Shown here: piece after piece, positions 1 to 13,653 of the stretch
Layout: every line of letters starts with the position of its first letter
Numbering within the stretch: position 1 is the first letter of the stretch
Source: Clonostachys chloroleuca
Taxonomy: Eukaryota; Ascomycota; Sordariomycetes; Hypocreales; Bionectriaceae
Direction of reading: 5' to 3'
DNA: 64,000 nt
Assembly: GCA_037952775.1 (NCBI GenBank)
Contig: JBANAY010000003.1
Span: forward strand, 32,860,001 to 32,924,000
Position numbers and translations under genes: made by a program
The notes under the pieces: generated by a model
Told to the model about the DNA's origin: nothing
The model's input: the letters and a program-made list of their open reading frames with translations, nothing else
Database searches by the model: none

Positions 1-178
1 CCCGGGTTTCAATTCCTGCTTACTCGAGTGCCTCTTTAGCGATCTAGGCTTCGATTGCGACATTGTCAGTGGGCCACCAAGCTTTCTATTCAGAGAATCG
101 CAAAGTTGAGGGAGACGCGCCATATAGCTAATATAATGTCAGAACCGTGAGCAACAATGTGTGGGATTTGGAATATAC

Positions 179-1933
179 CTACAATGGCATAATAACATCG
201 ACGCAAAAGTCCCGCAGTGGCTCCTGTGAGGATTTTGAATTTGGCGTTTGACTCTGAGGCGTCGATTGCTGTGAATCTTCAAACAGAAGCTGTTCTTCGG
301 AGGCGGTCGATTGCCAGATAGTCAGCCTATCAGCGTGAACATCAATAAGCACCGATAGGTTGTGCTTGTTTCGTTTTTTGGGAGGCGCCATGGGCGGTGT
401 CGAAGATCCAACGGGGTTCCCAATGGCCCCAGGCAACATTGGCAAGCTATTGCTTTCAGTTGACTGAGTGGTTTCTTTGACGGATTCCAATGCCAGAATT
501 TCCATGATCAGTATCATTTGAAGCTGAGTCTCCCTGGTACGTAACAGTGACGCGTGAAACTTGATCTGGGACATGGTGTCGCCTGACTTAGCATCCTCCA
601 ACTCAGGTTTACTCGATGACCACCAAGCACGGATACTTTCATCTTCCAGAGGATACAACCCCTCTTTGCTGAGTTTCATCTTCTTGGGTCGGCGTCGCCG
701 CTTCTGACCGTCATCGGAACTTTCTATCACCGTATTCATTTTCGACATAATGTCAGGTATCGTTTCCCGGAATTTCTTATCGATCTGGACGGTTGTGAGA
801 ACCATACTCTTCAGGAAGGCAATCAGCTCTTCCATGTCGAGATTTGATTCAAGATCCATGAGGAATGCCGAACGCGCTCGGGAGAGTGACCCTTTAGCAA
901 AATAGGCGAGCGAGCCCTAAAACCCGAATGTCAGAAACAAATTGCTCCGGAGAGTAGCTTAATGACTAGGCAGAGCCCAATTACCTTTGATTTATACAGG
1001 GTTTCAGAATACTGAGAACGGATATTCTCAAAAATCCCCTCCGGAGTGATCTGCTCCTGGTGGTCTCCGGAAGCAACACCCACAGCTTCCTTAGAAGGAT
1101 CATCCCTAGGTGCATCTTCTACCTTCTCTAGAGGTTTCGCATCGTTCATAGATCCATACATGGAGGCCGTCAAAGCCGGGTCAGGTTTGACCACAACTCC
1201 TTCTGAGATCGACAAAGACTGTGAGTGAGACCGTTTCCTGACAAGTGATTGAATAGCCTCAATTGCTTTGTTCTTCTGCCTCTCGTCCTTATGCGTTTGT
1301 GGTGTTGTTAGTGGCAACGGTGCGCTCGGTTCAATCGGTTCTGCCTTCGGTACCCGTATTCGTTCCGTAGCAATCGCGGTGGCATGTTCCGCAAGTTGGT
1401 CGATACTAACCCAGGATCCCAGCTTGCAGACGGAATAGAGGCCATTTTGTTGCCTTTCAACTGCATATACTGTCCCCCTGGGCTCACTCCTGGCAAGTAG
1501 CAAGCTTGGCCTGGTTCCCATCCGACTTTCCAGGTCCAGGATCTTGATCCGCGATTCAAAAAAGCGGCTCTGTGGTAAGTCACCATGGGGTGCGAGAAAA
1601 TCGAAAGAGCCGAGGGGTACGTATTGGCGCGGAAGAAGCATTAGAGGGTGCAGAGTACGTGGTGGGACGTGAAGGTTCGGAGGGTAGGGCTTGATACGTG
1701 TTAGTTGTAACCTTGATAGAGCTCTCAAAGTAACTTTGTAAACAAACCTTGAGGTCAATCGGCGGTCTTAAGAGGTGATCTGTCGCCAATGATCTCTCCC
1801 GTTTTCGTTTCCGGCTGTCTGGCGTCGCAGAGGAATGGCCATTGTGTTGGAGGCTTCCCTCGGAGCTGGGCGTCATGATGCCAGAACGCAGACGCGAGGA
1901 CGCGTCTGCATCAGACATGGGCAACGGCTGCAT
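179..1933 (-). CDS. SLD3: DNA replication initiation regulator Sld3
   Basis: Sld3 (Treslin-like) loads Cdc45 onto the MCM helicase at origins after CDK phosphorylation. Three exons are supported: 1933-1748, 1689-985 and 916-179, with introns 1690-1747 (58 bp, branch CTAAC) and 917-984 (68 bp, branch CTGAC); both splice in phase 0 and give about 542 aa. Splicing joins the conserved block DLK-PYPPNLHVPPRTLHPLML in the middle of the Sld3/STD domain and later YKSK-GSLAYFAKGSLSRARSAF, both as I know them from fungal Sld3 proteins. The C-terminal part has a basic patch (KRRRRPKKMK) and a low-complexity S/Q/T tail. Start: ATG at 1933 has G at -3; ATG at 1918 is an alternative that removes five residues. 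It is divergent from the phosphatase gene at 2671. Family assignment is from motif recall, without a database search. Confidence 0.85.
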
Positions 1934-2670
1934 CTCAGAGAAAGAGACTTCATAAGTCGAAAAACATTTCTCTCTGGTCAACCTATTCGGAATTAAGGTA
2001 ATAAAAACAATCTTTGGCTTGTATGTATAATATACAGTAATATGTTGGTTGGACGTTGGCCTGGTGGGTTGAGGGAAGGTTCCCTAGGGAGTATTAGAGT
2101 GGTAGGCAAATGACCTGTCAGGGCGCGTGCGTGTAGTTGCCGTCCCAAGTACCTCAAGGCGCCACTAAAAAACGCGTACTGGGAAATGCAGTGACGTCGA
2201 CGGGACCCGACGCGCTCTCGACTTTATCTACCCTGCAGAGAGGGGTATCTCAGCTTCAAATTAGTGCAAGTGTCCACCATTCGATTCATTCTTCACCTCG
2301 TGTGGAAACGCGCTTGCTGAAAGCTTACCGTATAAGTGGTCGTTAGCTTTCGGTTCTATTTGCATGCGCAATTGAGTGTCGATATTGGAATCAAATGTTG
2401 AATAACAATCTCTTCAAGGGTCTCTGAACGTCAGACTTAGGTTGCTAACCAATTCAGGATGTCCCGCAACAAGAAGCATCGAGCGGAGCTTCCTAGTGGG
2501 GGTTTGACAACCTCGAATTTCCTCACATCCTTCGTATTTCAATCCTCAATCCATTGATGAACAAGTACTCCCTCACTGTTAATACCGATTTACACCACCA
2601 AAGAGAAGACTCCTCAAACTGGAAGAAGGAAAGGAATATTCCCCATAGCGTCGAAGCATAATCACGAAAA
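1934..2670. promoter_or_regulatory. Divergent promoter region between SLD3 and the HAD phosphatase
   Basis: These 737 bases separate two genes read outward, so they must hold both promoters and 5' leaders. The open frames here (for example 2137-2346) have no recognisable motif. I see no RNA gene or repeat. Confidence 0.5.
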
Positions 2671-3547
2671 ATGGCGTCTGAGCCAGACTACAGCTTACCC
2701 CCTCAGCGGGTCGCCTTTGATGGCTTCCTGTTTGATATGGACGGAACGATCATCGACTCAACCTCAGCAGTGGAAAAGCACTGGCATACGTTCGTTTGGC
2801 AATTGGAACTGTATGAATACGAAGTCTATTCGCTGACACATGTAGCAGGATTGGTAAAGAGATCAATGTTGATCCCAAGGTCATTCTGGAAACCTCCCAT
2901 GGGCGTCGCAGCATAGATATATTGAAGCTCCTGGCACCCGACAAAGCATCAATGGAATGTAAGTGAAGAAATTCGACACTCGAACACAACATCACGCAAG
3001 AATAGGACGGTTGTCAATTTCGCAGTCACGTTGTCACTTGATTAATAACACTCCTTGTCTAGATGTTAGAGATCTGGAAGGACGACTCCCAAGGGACTAC
3101 GCAGACGAAGCAGTTGAAATTCCAGGAGCACGTTCTCTTCTTGAGTCCGTCGTCTCCGAGGCCATCCCCTGGACAATCGTCACCTCTGGCACCGTACCCT
3201 TAGTTACAGGGTGGCTCAAGGTCCTCTCCATGGCCATACCAGATCACCTGGTCACGGCCGAGTCTGTGGAAAATGGCAAGCCAGATCCCACGTGCTATCT
3301 TCTCGGCCGTGAGAGAATAGGCTTGGAGGCCGACGGTAAGCAGGTACTGGTATTGGAGGACAGTCCGGCAGGCATCAGGGCAGGCAAGGCTGCCGGGTGC
3401 AAAGTCGTGGGGCTCGTGACAAGTCACACCTTGGAACAGGTCGTCAGCGCTGGACCGGATTGGGTAGTGAAGGATCTCGAATCTCTGAAAGTTGTGGGCA
3501 AGGAGGGCGAGAAACTAGTCGTGGAGATCTCTAACGCACTGCGCTAA
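2671..3547 (+). CDS. HAD-superfamily phosphatase, DL-glycerol-3-phosphatase type
   Basis: Predicted small-molecule phosphatase of the Gpp1/Gpp2 (Rhr2) subfamily, which makes glycerol from glycerol-3-phosphate in osmotic and redox balance. Exons: 2671-2789, 2849-2958 and 3063-3547, with introns of 59 and 104 bp (GTTCGT..GCAG and GTAAGT..CTAG), giving 237 aa, the usual family length. HAD motif I is FDMDGT, with nucleophile Asp22 and acid/base Asp24. Motif II is the Ser/Thr of VTSGT. The conserved Lys lies in NGKPDPTCY, and the acidic motif is LEDSPAG. The cap contains TSHGRRSIDIL, typical of the Gpp group. Substrate is inferred from family; 2-deoxyglucose-6-phosphate phosphatase is a close alternative. 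There is no targeting signal, so it is probably cytosolic. Confidence 0.85.
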
Positions 3548-6500
3548 TTACTTGACATTTTCGAACATGTCCAGGGGGACTGAGAAGGGAATTGTGGATG
3601 ACGAGGGGGAATAGACGCATAGACATGAGCCCAAAATCCCTTTCTTTTTTTATTTCTTTCCAGAGGAGGTACCAGCTGGTAGTGGCATCGGGGTATGCTT
3701 TGCCCTGTAAATCTTCAGATATTGGTCTCAGTTGAGTTGCGCTGAATGTCTTGATTTGAAGGTCGTTGTGTCGATCACCAAGCTAATCTCAGCTGCCAAG
3801 AAACAAATGACGATCATTGCCTGGTTCCCTCGAATGGTACCTGCAGCCCGGGGAGACTTCAGACTAAGTATATTACCTGTCCCTTCCCTTATTTTGGGGA
3901 TTCGTACCAGATGTTTCTCTTTCCCTCTTCCCTTCCAGGTTTTCGGTGTCACAAGAGTCTCACCACAAAGAAGGGTTTGTCTTCAACCTCGAAATTCGTC
4001 ATCACCGATCTGCCCGAGACAACCATACCACCTACCCTGTAGACTAATGAATACGCGGATCTCTGCAACAGCCGATTCACCTCGTGTGGTACGACAGGGA
4101 GAACCCTTGGGGAGACCGGAATAAGGCGTCGTTGTACTTGTCTGTCTTGGGATGATCGCCCTGCCGATCTGATAAGACTTGGCAAGCACAACACCATTCC
4201 AAGGTGGTAGACATGTGGCAGGGTGTTGGTAGCATACTGATGTCATACTCGAATAAGCGAGACGAACTGTTACCTGGGCACTGGTGACCTGAACTGTCAG
4301 CTGGAGCTGTAGCACAAAGTGTTGCAATCATTTGCCGATAAGCTGCGAAGCATGGTGCTACCGTCCTGTCGTCTCTCGAACTACCACCCGACGTCACAAG
4401 AGTCACATCTGACATAGCAAGCAACATTGACGACCCCAGATTGCGAGAGAAATCTGACATTATGGCCACTCTTCATTTTGCTGTCACAATGGCATCTTGA
4501 GGCTGGCAGACCAGGATTTCAATTCCTCTCTCTGAACGGCTTCTCGATCGAAAAAGTCAATTACCCCGAGCTGAAGCAGATCTCTGGGTTGGCCGCATTG
4601 CGATCGTCGGTATACATCGAATAGGGGCTGTCTCAACATCGGACGAGCTATTCTCGATCTGTCAACCGGGAATCCTAGGGCCGAGGGATCAACTGCCAGG
4701 GATTCGGCGCCCGCAAACGTGGTGCGTGGGACCAGATCTGTACCACGCGAAATCGGCTTGCAAAACCTCTCAACACTCGGCGACTTTTGGAATAGGACCG
4801 GACGGGCAGATTCGACCCTCGTAGCTCACCCGGAAGAGTAGTATTCCACGACACGCAAGACCGAGGTAGATGACGCAAAATTAGGGGACGAGTACAACCG
4901 GGCTACGTGGAAAATCGAACGATTACCAGCATCAACAAGCCGGCACCAACAGAGCGGCACCGAGAAAGCTTGTCTTGGAACGGGAGCCACCCCGAGGAAC
5001 TCGCCTATAGTGACACTAGGAATGATTCTCAACGGACGTTGCCAACCAGAAGAGGAAAATGAGTGAACACGCGGCCCCTGATGGAACGAGCCAGGAACAG
5101 ATTCTTTCACGAAGCTAGCCAGCCTCTGTTCGTGATTGGGTATGTCTTCAAACAACGGGCGGTTAGGGCAATGCATGGCTTGACTCACGGAAGCGTAGCG
5201 CTTCATTCTGACAGCATAGCATGAGCTTTAACTCCTCGTGTCATCCAGGGGGAAAAGCCAAGCAAAACGCCATGATAGGGCCAAGGGTTCCGGGCTAAGT
5301 GGGAGGAAAAAGGGGTGCAGGTATTGTCATCTCCCTAGACGTGCACCAGGCACCGTTGTGAATGCCCCAATATCGGACTTGCGATCATTCTAGGTAAGGG
5401 GATATGCCGGTCGGCAGCTGAGCATGCAACCGGGTGGGAACAGCCCAGCGCCACGACGTATTTCGGGCTAAAGCTTGGCAGACTGGGTCGCTGAAAATGC
5501 TTGTATGGAGATGATTGTTGTTGTCGTAGGGTTTTGACAATAGTCAACGGAGATGATCCAATTATCGTACCCACAAGGCGGAAACATGTGGCTTTGTTCC
5601 TACAACTGGGATGGAGAGGGCGCCAATGCGTAATGCAGGTACCCAAGCAAAGGAGAACAAACAACAATGACATCCCGCCGGAACCCATAGCATTGATATG
5701 TCGTTCACGCCTATTCTGAGGCACCTAACCCGAATTTAGTGAATTGTAGCGAAACACGCCCATGACTAATGAAGCACGATCCCCTCTGCCGAGCCGCCTA
5801 CGAATTGGCCCTGTCCCTGGCTCTTCTACTGGTAGAGCTTGATATCTTACCGTCACTTCCTGCAGGGAACTTGACGAGTCAGGCAATCTTAGAAAATGTG
5901 ATGCATCTCCAAGTGCCATGCACCCGTGACAATGCGTTGAAAGCCACGGAACGCGTCGGAATACACTTCCAATGCTGCGTTTCCGCCACAATCGTCTGCC
6001 GGCTGTGATCAGATCGCTATCTGTACTCCCTCTACGCTCTCGGAGGTGTGTTCCGGCATGTGGTTGGTGGACACAGAAATAACCAGAGCGTGGGATGCAT
6101 AGAGCTTGGCCTACGTGAGGTTAGCCTTACAGCGTAGTCTCGGGCAGGGTTCGAGCCTTTCCCTGTCCATCTACCTAAACAGAGTTAGATATGCCCCAAG
6201 CTCGAGATACTACGATCGGCTGGTCAAGGCCACCCCTACGGAGCGTAAATCGTCGATGGACGTGAAACTTGGGCGAGGTATCTATGTGGATACTGCTGTG
6301 CTGGAAGGCATACTGTCGTTTCAAAATAGTCCTAAAGGTAGATGGCTAGGAAGTTCTCCATATTGTGATGGCTTTTTCTCCCTCCCTCCCCATCCCCATG
6401 GAGGCTGAGTTGGACCGGAGACTGGGCTGAAAAGGGAGTGGACCGCATACAAGCAACAAGCCATGGCATCCTGGCCAGGCGAACCCACCGGTGGATACGT

Positions 6501-9500
6501 TTTGCACGTGGCCATCGGGTCCGAGATGCCGCTAGGAGCCCGCCTCGCCCTGTGGCCTGTGTACTTTACCACTTATCAGCAAAATATTCCTAGGCTAAGG
6601 CATGGAAGTACCCGAAGGTACCAGGTCGTTTTCCCCTAACGGAATCCAGGCACCATGGCGAGCGCCGGCGCCTATCTACAGGAGGTGCTTGTCCCTTTGC
6701 TTCCCCTAGCCCATACTGCAGTCGACTTGAGCGAGGCACCCATACTGTACCTAGCGGTACTCTGCCCATCTAGCGCGTGCACGGCTGCTGCGGGCAGAAC
6801 TCTCCGAAACCTTCTCTGTGATACCAGTTCCTGCTCACAGAGCTGCCCGCTACGCTGGTACCCTAGCAGGCGCTAACCGGGCGCCTTAGCCACATCAGTA
6901 CCTCGACGCAGGCTACGCGCCTCTGTGGGCAGAACAAGCGAAAGGCGTTGGGCTAATAGCAAGACGTTATATTGTGCAATTTCTCATCGCCACTGATACG
7001 CAACGGGCCATTATCATCGATTGCTGGGAAGTGGGAGGCTACCCAAATGATTTTCCTCTAGACCCGGGATCGCCGTGTGCGCGCTTGATGAGCTGACGAC
7101 ACAGAGTTACATGCCGTGCAACCAGCCGTAAAGCGGGAGCTGGTCAGCAGCCTCTCAGGAGAGACACCAAAAAAGGAGGCGGGTATGCGGGCTCGTTTAG
7201 GCCTTCCTCCTGCAACACTCGAGGGACTAAGCCTTACGACTCTGAAGGTCCAAACGTCGTGAAACCACGACGGTAAGACATTCCTGTGGCTTGGGCTGAA
7301 CCTTTGTGCCACTATCACAGATGCTGCTCTGGCACTAGCTGGTGGAGGCGAACGGAACGGTGACGACCTCCCACTCGCAGTTAATTTTAGTGGTGGGCTG
7401 GGAGAGGCTTTGGCGTGGGGAGTATGTTTTTTCGTCCTTGGTTCATGGAAAGATCCGTCCCGATTATCATCGGAGAGACGGGCACCTCGTAAATCGGCCA
7501 GTGAAAATTCTCGCTCACCGTTTGTGGGGTGCGCCTCCGGTCCAGGTGGTGGGATTCTAATAAGCTTTGACCACCGCGATTTCAGTTTGGGAAAGGCGTC
7601 ACTGTGGAACATCGGAGCAGCACCCAAAAACTGATCAAGCTTCCGAGTTGCATCTCAGCCTCTCGCGTTTGCTCCGCGCTGCGTTGCAAAGAGTTGAGGA
7701 ATCGCCGGCTTTGGGAGAGACCGGATGAAACCAAACTATCAATTCTCCCCCATTTTGCCTCCGGAAAGGCACCGCTGTATGAAGGGAGACATTCCCTTAC
7801 ACGGAAAGCGGGATGAGCCCTGTGGGTGTGTCTTTATGAAACTATCAGGACGGGCCCAGCCGAGCATTGCGTGTGCACCAGTAATTCCGCCAAGAGCATA
7901 GCTGGCGTCGCCTTTGTTTGGCTGTCGCTTGAATGATAACGGCCTGTTTTTCTGTTGGTATCCGTAAAATTAAATGCTCACAGATAACGTTCAACTCCAG
8001 TCCCCGCAGGAAGATGTCAATCAAACCTTGGCATCTGGAGTAGGTTGGATAAATCGCTCTCATCGAGCAGAGAGTACTACCTAATTCTAGAACTGTAGGT
8101 GGTACCTTACCAATTAGGAAAAGGGAGAGAACGACGGCCGACTTTCGAAGAGGACGACTAATACCCGCAACGAAAGCTACTGCAAGTAAGGAACTCTTGA
8201 CTGCGTAAAGTTCGGTAGATATTACGCAGGTAGGCTCAACCGCCATGCGGCTGTGGATGATTCTTACGGCGGTCAACAACGTGGCAGTCTGACTGCACCC
8301 ATGTGCTTCTAGAATGCAGACACAGGGATCGGACTCTGATTGATCATAATTAAAAGAAACAATTGGACCAATTCATCATAATTTTAGTACAGTCGGCCGC
8401 TGGGCTGATTGTTTTGCTTTGGTATGTATGTTCGAGGCCATTCACAAATACACGCGATGTAATGTAAGGCGCGGACAATACAAACACACCCCAGAAAAAA
8501 ACCAGCCAGTTGTGTCAGTTTGCCGAACTCCGGACCAGCGTGGACCAGTGAGGTTTGTTCGTGCTTTTAGGTGCTATGCAGGGGTGCACGGGCACGGGTA
8601 GACGGGAGAGCAGCGCACTGAGGTACGGACTCGTACTGGCATGACCAAAACCAGTTGGCCGGTTCCCAAGAGTCTGGTACCTTAGGGTCCTTCGGGGGGG
8701 ACTGTGCCACGGTACCACCTGGGACGGCTCGGGGTACAGAAGGGGCCCGGGCATGTACCGCATCGTATCTCAGGAAGGTACGTTGTACCAGTGCACGACA
8801 TGCTTCGCAGTGTAAGGCAAAAATAAAATAGAAACAAACTAGCGAACATATGATGGGATCGACAGATCTTCGAACGGAGAACCCAGAGCGGAATCATTAC
8901 CTCTCGGGTTGATACTGTCTGAAAGGAGCCACCCACTCATGCAAACTCGTCGGTTCCGGACTGTGCCTACTTTATCACCCCTCGATCTAGGCCTTGATCT
9001 CCTGACTTAGTGGCCTTTGTTGTTTTGGTGTTGCGGGAATTCGGAGACAGAGCTCGCATCGCGCGCGACGCGTGGGAGTCGGTGAATTTGACTCGTACCG
9101 CCCGGTGCCCGTGCGTGGACGGGGCATGTACAGCGCACGTCCGGTGCACCGCTACCATGCACGTCTTTCTTGATACCTGCTTGCCTGTTGCACCCAGGCT
9201 CTGAGCTGAAGAGCCAGAAGAAACATTTCCAGCGGCACGCGGCACCCAGAACCACGAGGTAAAGACATTCACCTGCGACAAACCTCATGGGCTGTGGTCT
9301 GTGTGAAATTCGAGATTGAGACATCAGGCTGTGAGAGGCAGCCCAGCCAAGGCAGCCTGGCCCAGAAATCAACACGCATGTTGTCTCATCAAATCGGATC
9401 TCACCAGAAAGAAGTCTTCTAGCCCTTCGGGGACTGGGAGAGTTGCTAGAGTCCAGACCGGTCCTTGGCCAATTGGCTTCGGCTGGCAGGGGAGCTGCCC

Positions 9501-12500
9501 CATGAGTCCTAATCTGCATGGTGTGCACAGGGCCCCTACAATTCACACGCACTTATCTTGATCCATCTTTGCATGGGCGAGTGAGCCGTCTTGCTGGCTA
9601 TCGCGGCGCGGACCCACGGAGAACATCCGAGCACGTGGAGTAAGTAAGGTAGGATCGACCTGATGGCAAGCAAGTTGCATATGGTTTCCTGGAGAGGTTG
9701 CACCGAAGGCGCCTATGCGCTGTGATCCTTGGCTGCAAGGCAAGGTTGGCCTTTGTCTTTTCCACCAAGCAGAGGAGGGGCTGTGCTGTCGCCGCCTAGG
9801 AAGGGGAGGGCGAGGGCATTTCCCTTCGTGGTCTTGCGTATGTCCGTCGCTGAGTTGGTTCAGCAACATGCGCCGATTTCCTTGGCACGCACGGTCGCCC
9901 CCAAAAGCAAAGGGAAGCAGCGGTTTTTTCCCTCATGCCCAGGAATCTGAATCATTAGATGGAGAAGCAGAGATTCGAGAGGAAATTTTGCATCTCGTTT
10001 TATTCCGACCTATCATTTTAATGCAACATACCCAATATCTTATTCAGCATTGATCACTACTGCACGGACAACGGCTACTGCCGACAATCCTTGGGTCCAT
10101 CATACCATCTTCTCGTTAGGGTAACCTTGGGAGGTGGCTGCACGCTTCAGAGCAGAAGATGGGATGGGGTGGTACGTGTGGAGACTTTGAGGCCCGTGGA
10201 GGTACCTCGAGCAATGGGTGTACAATGCCCACCTAAGACCAGCCTGCATGGCCAAGGGCCTGTGCCGCTCCGATACCCTGGTGGCCCCGAATTGTGCTGG
10301 TTGGAGCCCAATGTGCAGGCACTAATACGGGATTGCTCACGCACGCGCACGCTGCTCGCGCTCGGATTCCGTCGTTCTCTCTCTACTGCTGCCTCTATGA
10401 CGACACAAATCTTGTGTTTTTGACGTAGTGTGGTGGTATGGATGAAGACCAAGACGAACATGGAAGTGATGATTTGCACAAGTAGTACTAGGCGATGGAG
10501 GGGTGCACCATTAGGAACCGATGATACCGAAACGAGACACATCTGGACGAGCTTGGCGGAAGATGCCGTGGCAATTAACCATTCTCGCTTCATTTTTGTC
10601 CGCGCCCCTTTGAAGGCGCCTTTTGTTGCTCCTGACTCGTCAGACCAAGAAATTAAGATATGCCACAATTCCAGTGCTGGGTCAATGCAGAGGAGGATAC
10701 CAAGAGGAAGAAAAGCAAAGAAAAAAGAGGGCAGGAGGAGCATGGCATTGCGTAGAGTGGGTAGGGACCATCCGGAGCAGTCCTCCTCATTTACATGAAC
10801 AACATGTTGGATAGGTGGGAAAAGCAAAGTCGTTTAGACCGATTGGGGATCCAGGCCTAGGAGAAGAGAAGACCCAAAATGGGTGAGAAGCTGAGACGTG
10901 CATGAGCTGTCGGCGAATCCAACCAGTCTCGCCCCAGGAACCGCTGGTCAAACAGGCAGGTAAGTGTGGACGGTCGGCTGACTTTGGGGAAGTGGTGATG
11001 CAGCGTTCTTCCTTCCTACGTAGTGGAGGTGTGTGCGACGGAGATGGCGGCAAGAGCACCCGTCTGTGTCTCTCTCAGTCGTGACGGTAGGCGGTGGGTG
11101 TGGTGATTTTGGGAGTTCTGTCAGCTCACGACTGCAGAACCGCTGGACGGTGGGTGGTGGGGAAGGATGGGATTATCCGGCTCGAATCCCGGCTTCCACA
11201 TGCGCAAGTACCTCCAGGTATCTCGCATGCAGATGCCCTGGTCCTCTGCCATGCCCTGCATCCCTGTCCGGATTCCATCTCATCAACAACGCAACAGTTA
11301 CGGGCGGCCGATCGTCTTTCGGGGTCGTGGACTGAGCGTCTTCAGGTCCCAAGCATCCTCCCCCGTCTCTTTACACGACCTGTACCTGGCTGCAGCAGCA
11401 TGGCAAAGGGTGCCGCATGTGCCATGTTCCCAAAAGAGAGACAGCACGAAGTGTAATATGCTTGGTGGCGTGCTGAACTGCACCTGGAATCACCCTCGTG
11501 GAACCCAATTGAAAGCAAGCAGCCTGCCCTATCCCTTCTCAGGCCAGAGCTTGGGGAGACAGGGATGTCATCATTCAGGCAGACAGGCAGCCGTGTAGCT
11601 ATCCTCAATCTGTCCGATGGGATACTAAATATTGAGATAAACTCTTTTTTAGCCCTATGGTGTGTTTTCAACAAGAGATTGGTAAATAATGCGTCGGGTC
11701 AAGCAAAGTAAGCCCTTGACAGACAGCTGGCTGAATGGAGGATGAGTAGCAAACACAAGCCAGCTGAACTGCATTGTCTGTCACTGTTTTTGCCAAGTAC
11801 CTACATACCCAACGTTGCAGCTATCTGCCCAGCTCAAGCGGGATCGTTGGGGGCCTGGGCAGTTGATGACGGGCAGAGGCTAACGGAGCCCAGCTTCTCA
11901 CCTCATCTCGTACAATCAATCACACACTGCCAACTCTATTTGGGCAGCCCCACGGATGCAAAGGGAAATGTAGGCCAGCCTCTGATAGGCGATGGTCGAC
12001 TTCTCTTGGTTGTCTCCCTAAGGAAGGTGGCTCGCCTTGGACTGTCCCAGAGCGGCACCCTCTGCTGGAGTTGGATGGCAACTGGTTTCCCTGGTTGGAA
12101 ACCAATGGCCTCTTTCGACCAGTACAGCAAGCTACATCACACACATCGCATCGCTGGTGCGGGGCAGTTGTGGTTGCACCGGCCCAGAGGTCGGAACTCC
12201 ATAAAAAAAAAGCCTGCCTTTGGGCTCTAGACCATCTGTGTATCTCTGTACCCTGCTGCCTGTGCTGGGCGCGAGTGCTCCGAGACCTCAGCTGGGCCCC
12301 TTCGGCGTCGACGCTGCTTCTGCCCTGGCCCCTGCGCCAGCCTGTGGAACCCCCTGGACAGGGTGGGCTCCAAGGGAGGTGGGTGTCAGCCCAGGGCACA
12401 TCGCTGGGACCTGAGGGGGTGTCACCAATGGACAGACCAGACGCTGGCGCCACCTTGACGGAGGAGCCCAGGGCCACCGTCCTGGCCTTGCAGCTCACGC

Positions 12501-13084
12501 ACCACCCACCAAGCCCAGCCTGTCCTGGCGCCAGGCTGGATCCTCCACTCGCCGGCGCCCTGGCCGTTCGGATTGGCCCTGGCTTGGACTGTTGGCAGTT
12601 GGAGGGCACACCCAGAGGAGGTCCAGAGGGATGACTACGACCGCTTCGTGCAGATGGCACCCTGGCCCTTGGTCCTTGGACTGGACTGGGCCGGGCCAGG
12701 CTGGGCGGGCCTGGCGTCCCCCTGTCCCTGAGCCAGAGACAGTCGCCCGGGCTGAGGAGAGGTTCAAGTCGACGCAAGTCTCCTCGTGTGCTGCGACCCC
12801 AGAGCCACAACGTTGTCGCCAGCTTCGCTTCCCATTGGGTGTTAGTGCCCACGCTTCTGGCAGGGAGATGGGGGCGTCTTGCTGCTCCGATGGATCGCGT
12901 TGCCCGCTTCACCCCCAGCTGCCCAGCCGCAAGAGACGACATCACACGCCATCGCACAGACGCTCTCTTGCCCTACCGCACCAAGATGGCGGGTCGTCCA
13001 TATGGCCATACATCAGCACTTACATGATGCCGGGGGTAATTAGATTGGTCTGAGGAGGCCCGCGGGACAAAACCTACAAACATA
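3548..13084. other. Gene-poor stretch of about 9.5 kb
   Basis: I read both strands and found no ORF with a recognisable domain, no tRNA or rRNA, and no clear terminal repeats. Several open frames of 100-345 codons exist (minus 10147-10827, minus 11920-12957, minus 7058-7627, minus 9007-9552). Their translations are low-complexity or random-looking and lack splice-consistent neighbours. The part from about 12240 to 12760 is clearly GC-rich. A lncRNA, a transposon relic worn beyond recognition, or a long regulatory domain for the homeobox gene downstream are all possible; none is shown. Confidence 0.5.
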
Positions 13085-13653
13085 CGCCATCATCCCATCG
13101 TGTCCTTCCTCATCCGTGCCTTCCCTTCTACTACCATCTTCACCCTTCATCCTGCTCATACTTATTTGAGCTCGCCTCCCTATCTATCCCTTCCTGTGCC
13201 CTTGGCCACGACCATTGACGAGTGATCTCCCCCCCCCTTCACAATCGTCATCTACCATCCCACCTGTTAGTTGAAGTGGGTGGTGTCTCACGCTCCTCAA
13301 ACCCTCGCTTCTCTGTGCTGCTGCACTACTTCGCATCACTCACCCTTTTCGTGAGCAACCCTCGAAGGCGAATCTCGCATATTAATAAGACTCCTCCAAG
13401 AGCCTGCTCTTGATGTCTTTGGCTTCACTATCAACACAAAGACATTCTTTACTGCCTGCTTTCTCTTGCTTTTAATCTGCCACCACACCCGACTGGCTCA
13501 TCTCTAATTGTATGTCGCTCGCTTACACACAACAATAACAACGAACATCGGTATTCCTTTGGACTCTCTCTTGATCGAATCCTCTGCTTTGCGACCATTT
13601 CCACGCCTGATTCGAAGGACTGTCTTGTGCTTTTGCGATCCGACCTGCCTACG
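13085..13653 (+). promoter_or_regulatory. Pyrimidine-rich promoter and 5' leader of the homeobox gene
   Basis: The plus strand is strongly C/T-rich for more than 500 bases (runs such as ccttcctcatccgtgccttc) up to the ATG at 13654. In filamentous fungi CT tracts of this kind commonly mark core promoters and transcription starts. The leader may hold a 5'-UTR intron; I could not place one with confidence. Confidence 0.5.

Noticed and set aside
1580..1981. Sld3 start at 1981
   Set aside because: The first codon there is TTG; the first in-frame ATG is at 1933.
7058..7627. 189-codon minus frame
   Set aside because: Composition is random-looking, with overlapping plus frames of similar length and no splice-supported extension.
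10147..10827. 226-codon minus frame with a hydrophobic stretch
   Set aside because: Starts with TTG, has no family motif, and its plus strand is equally open; one hydrophobic run is not enough for a gene call.
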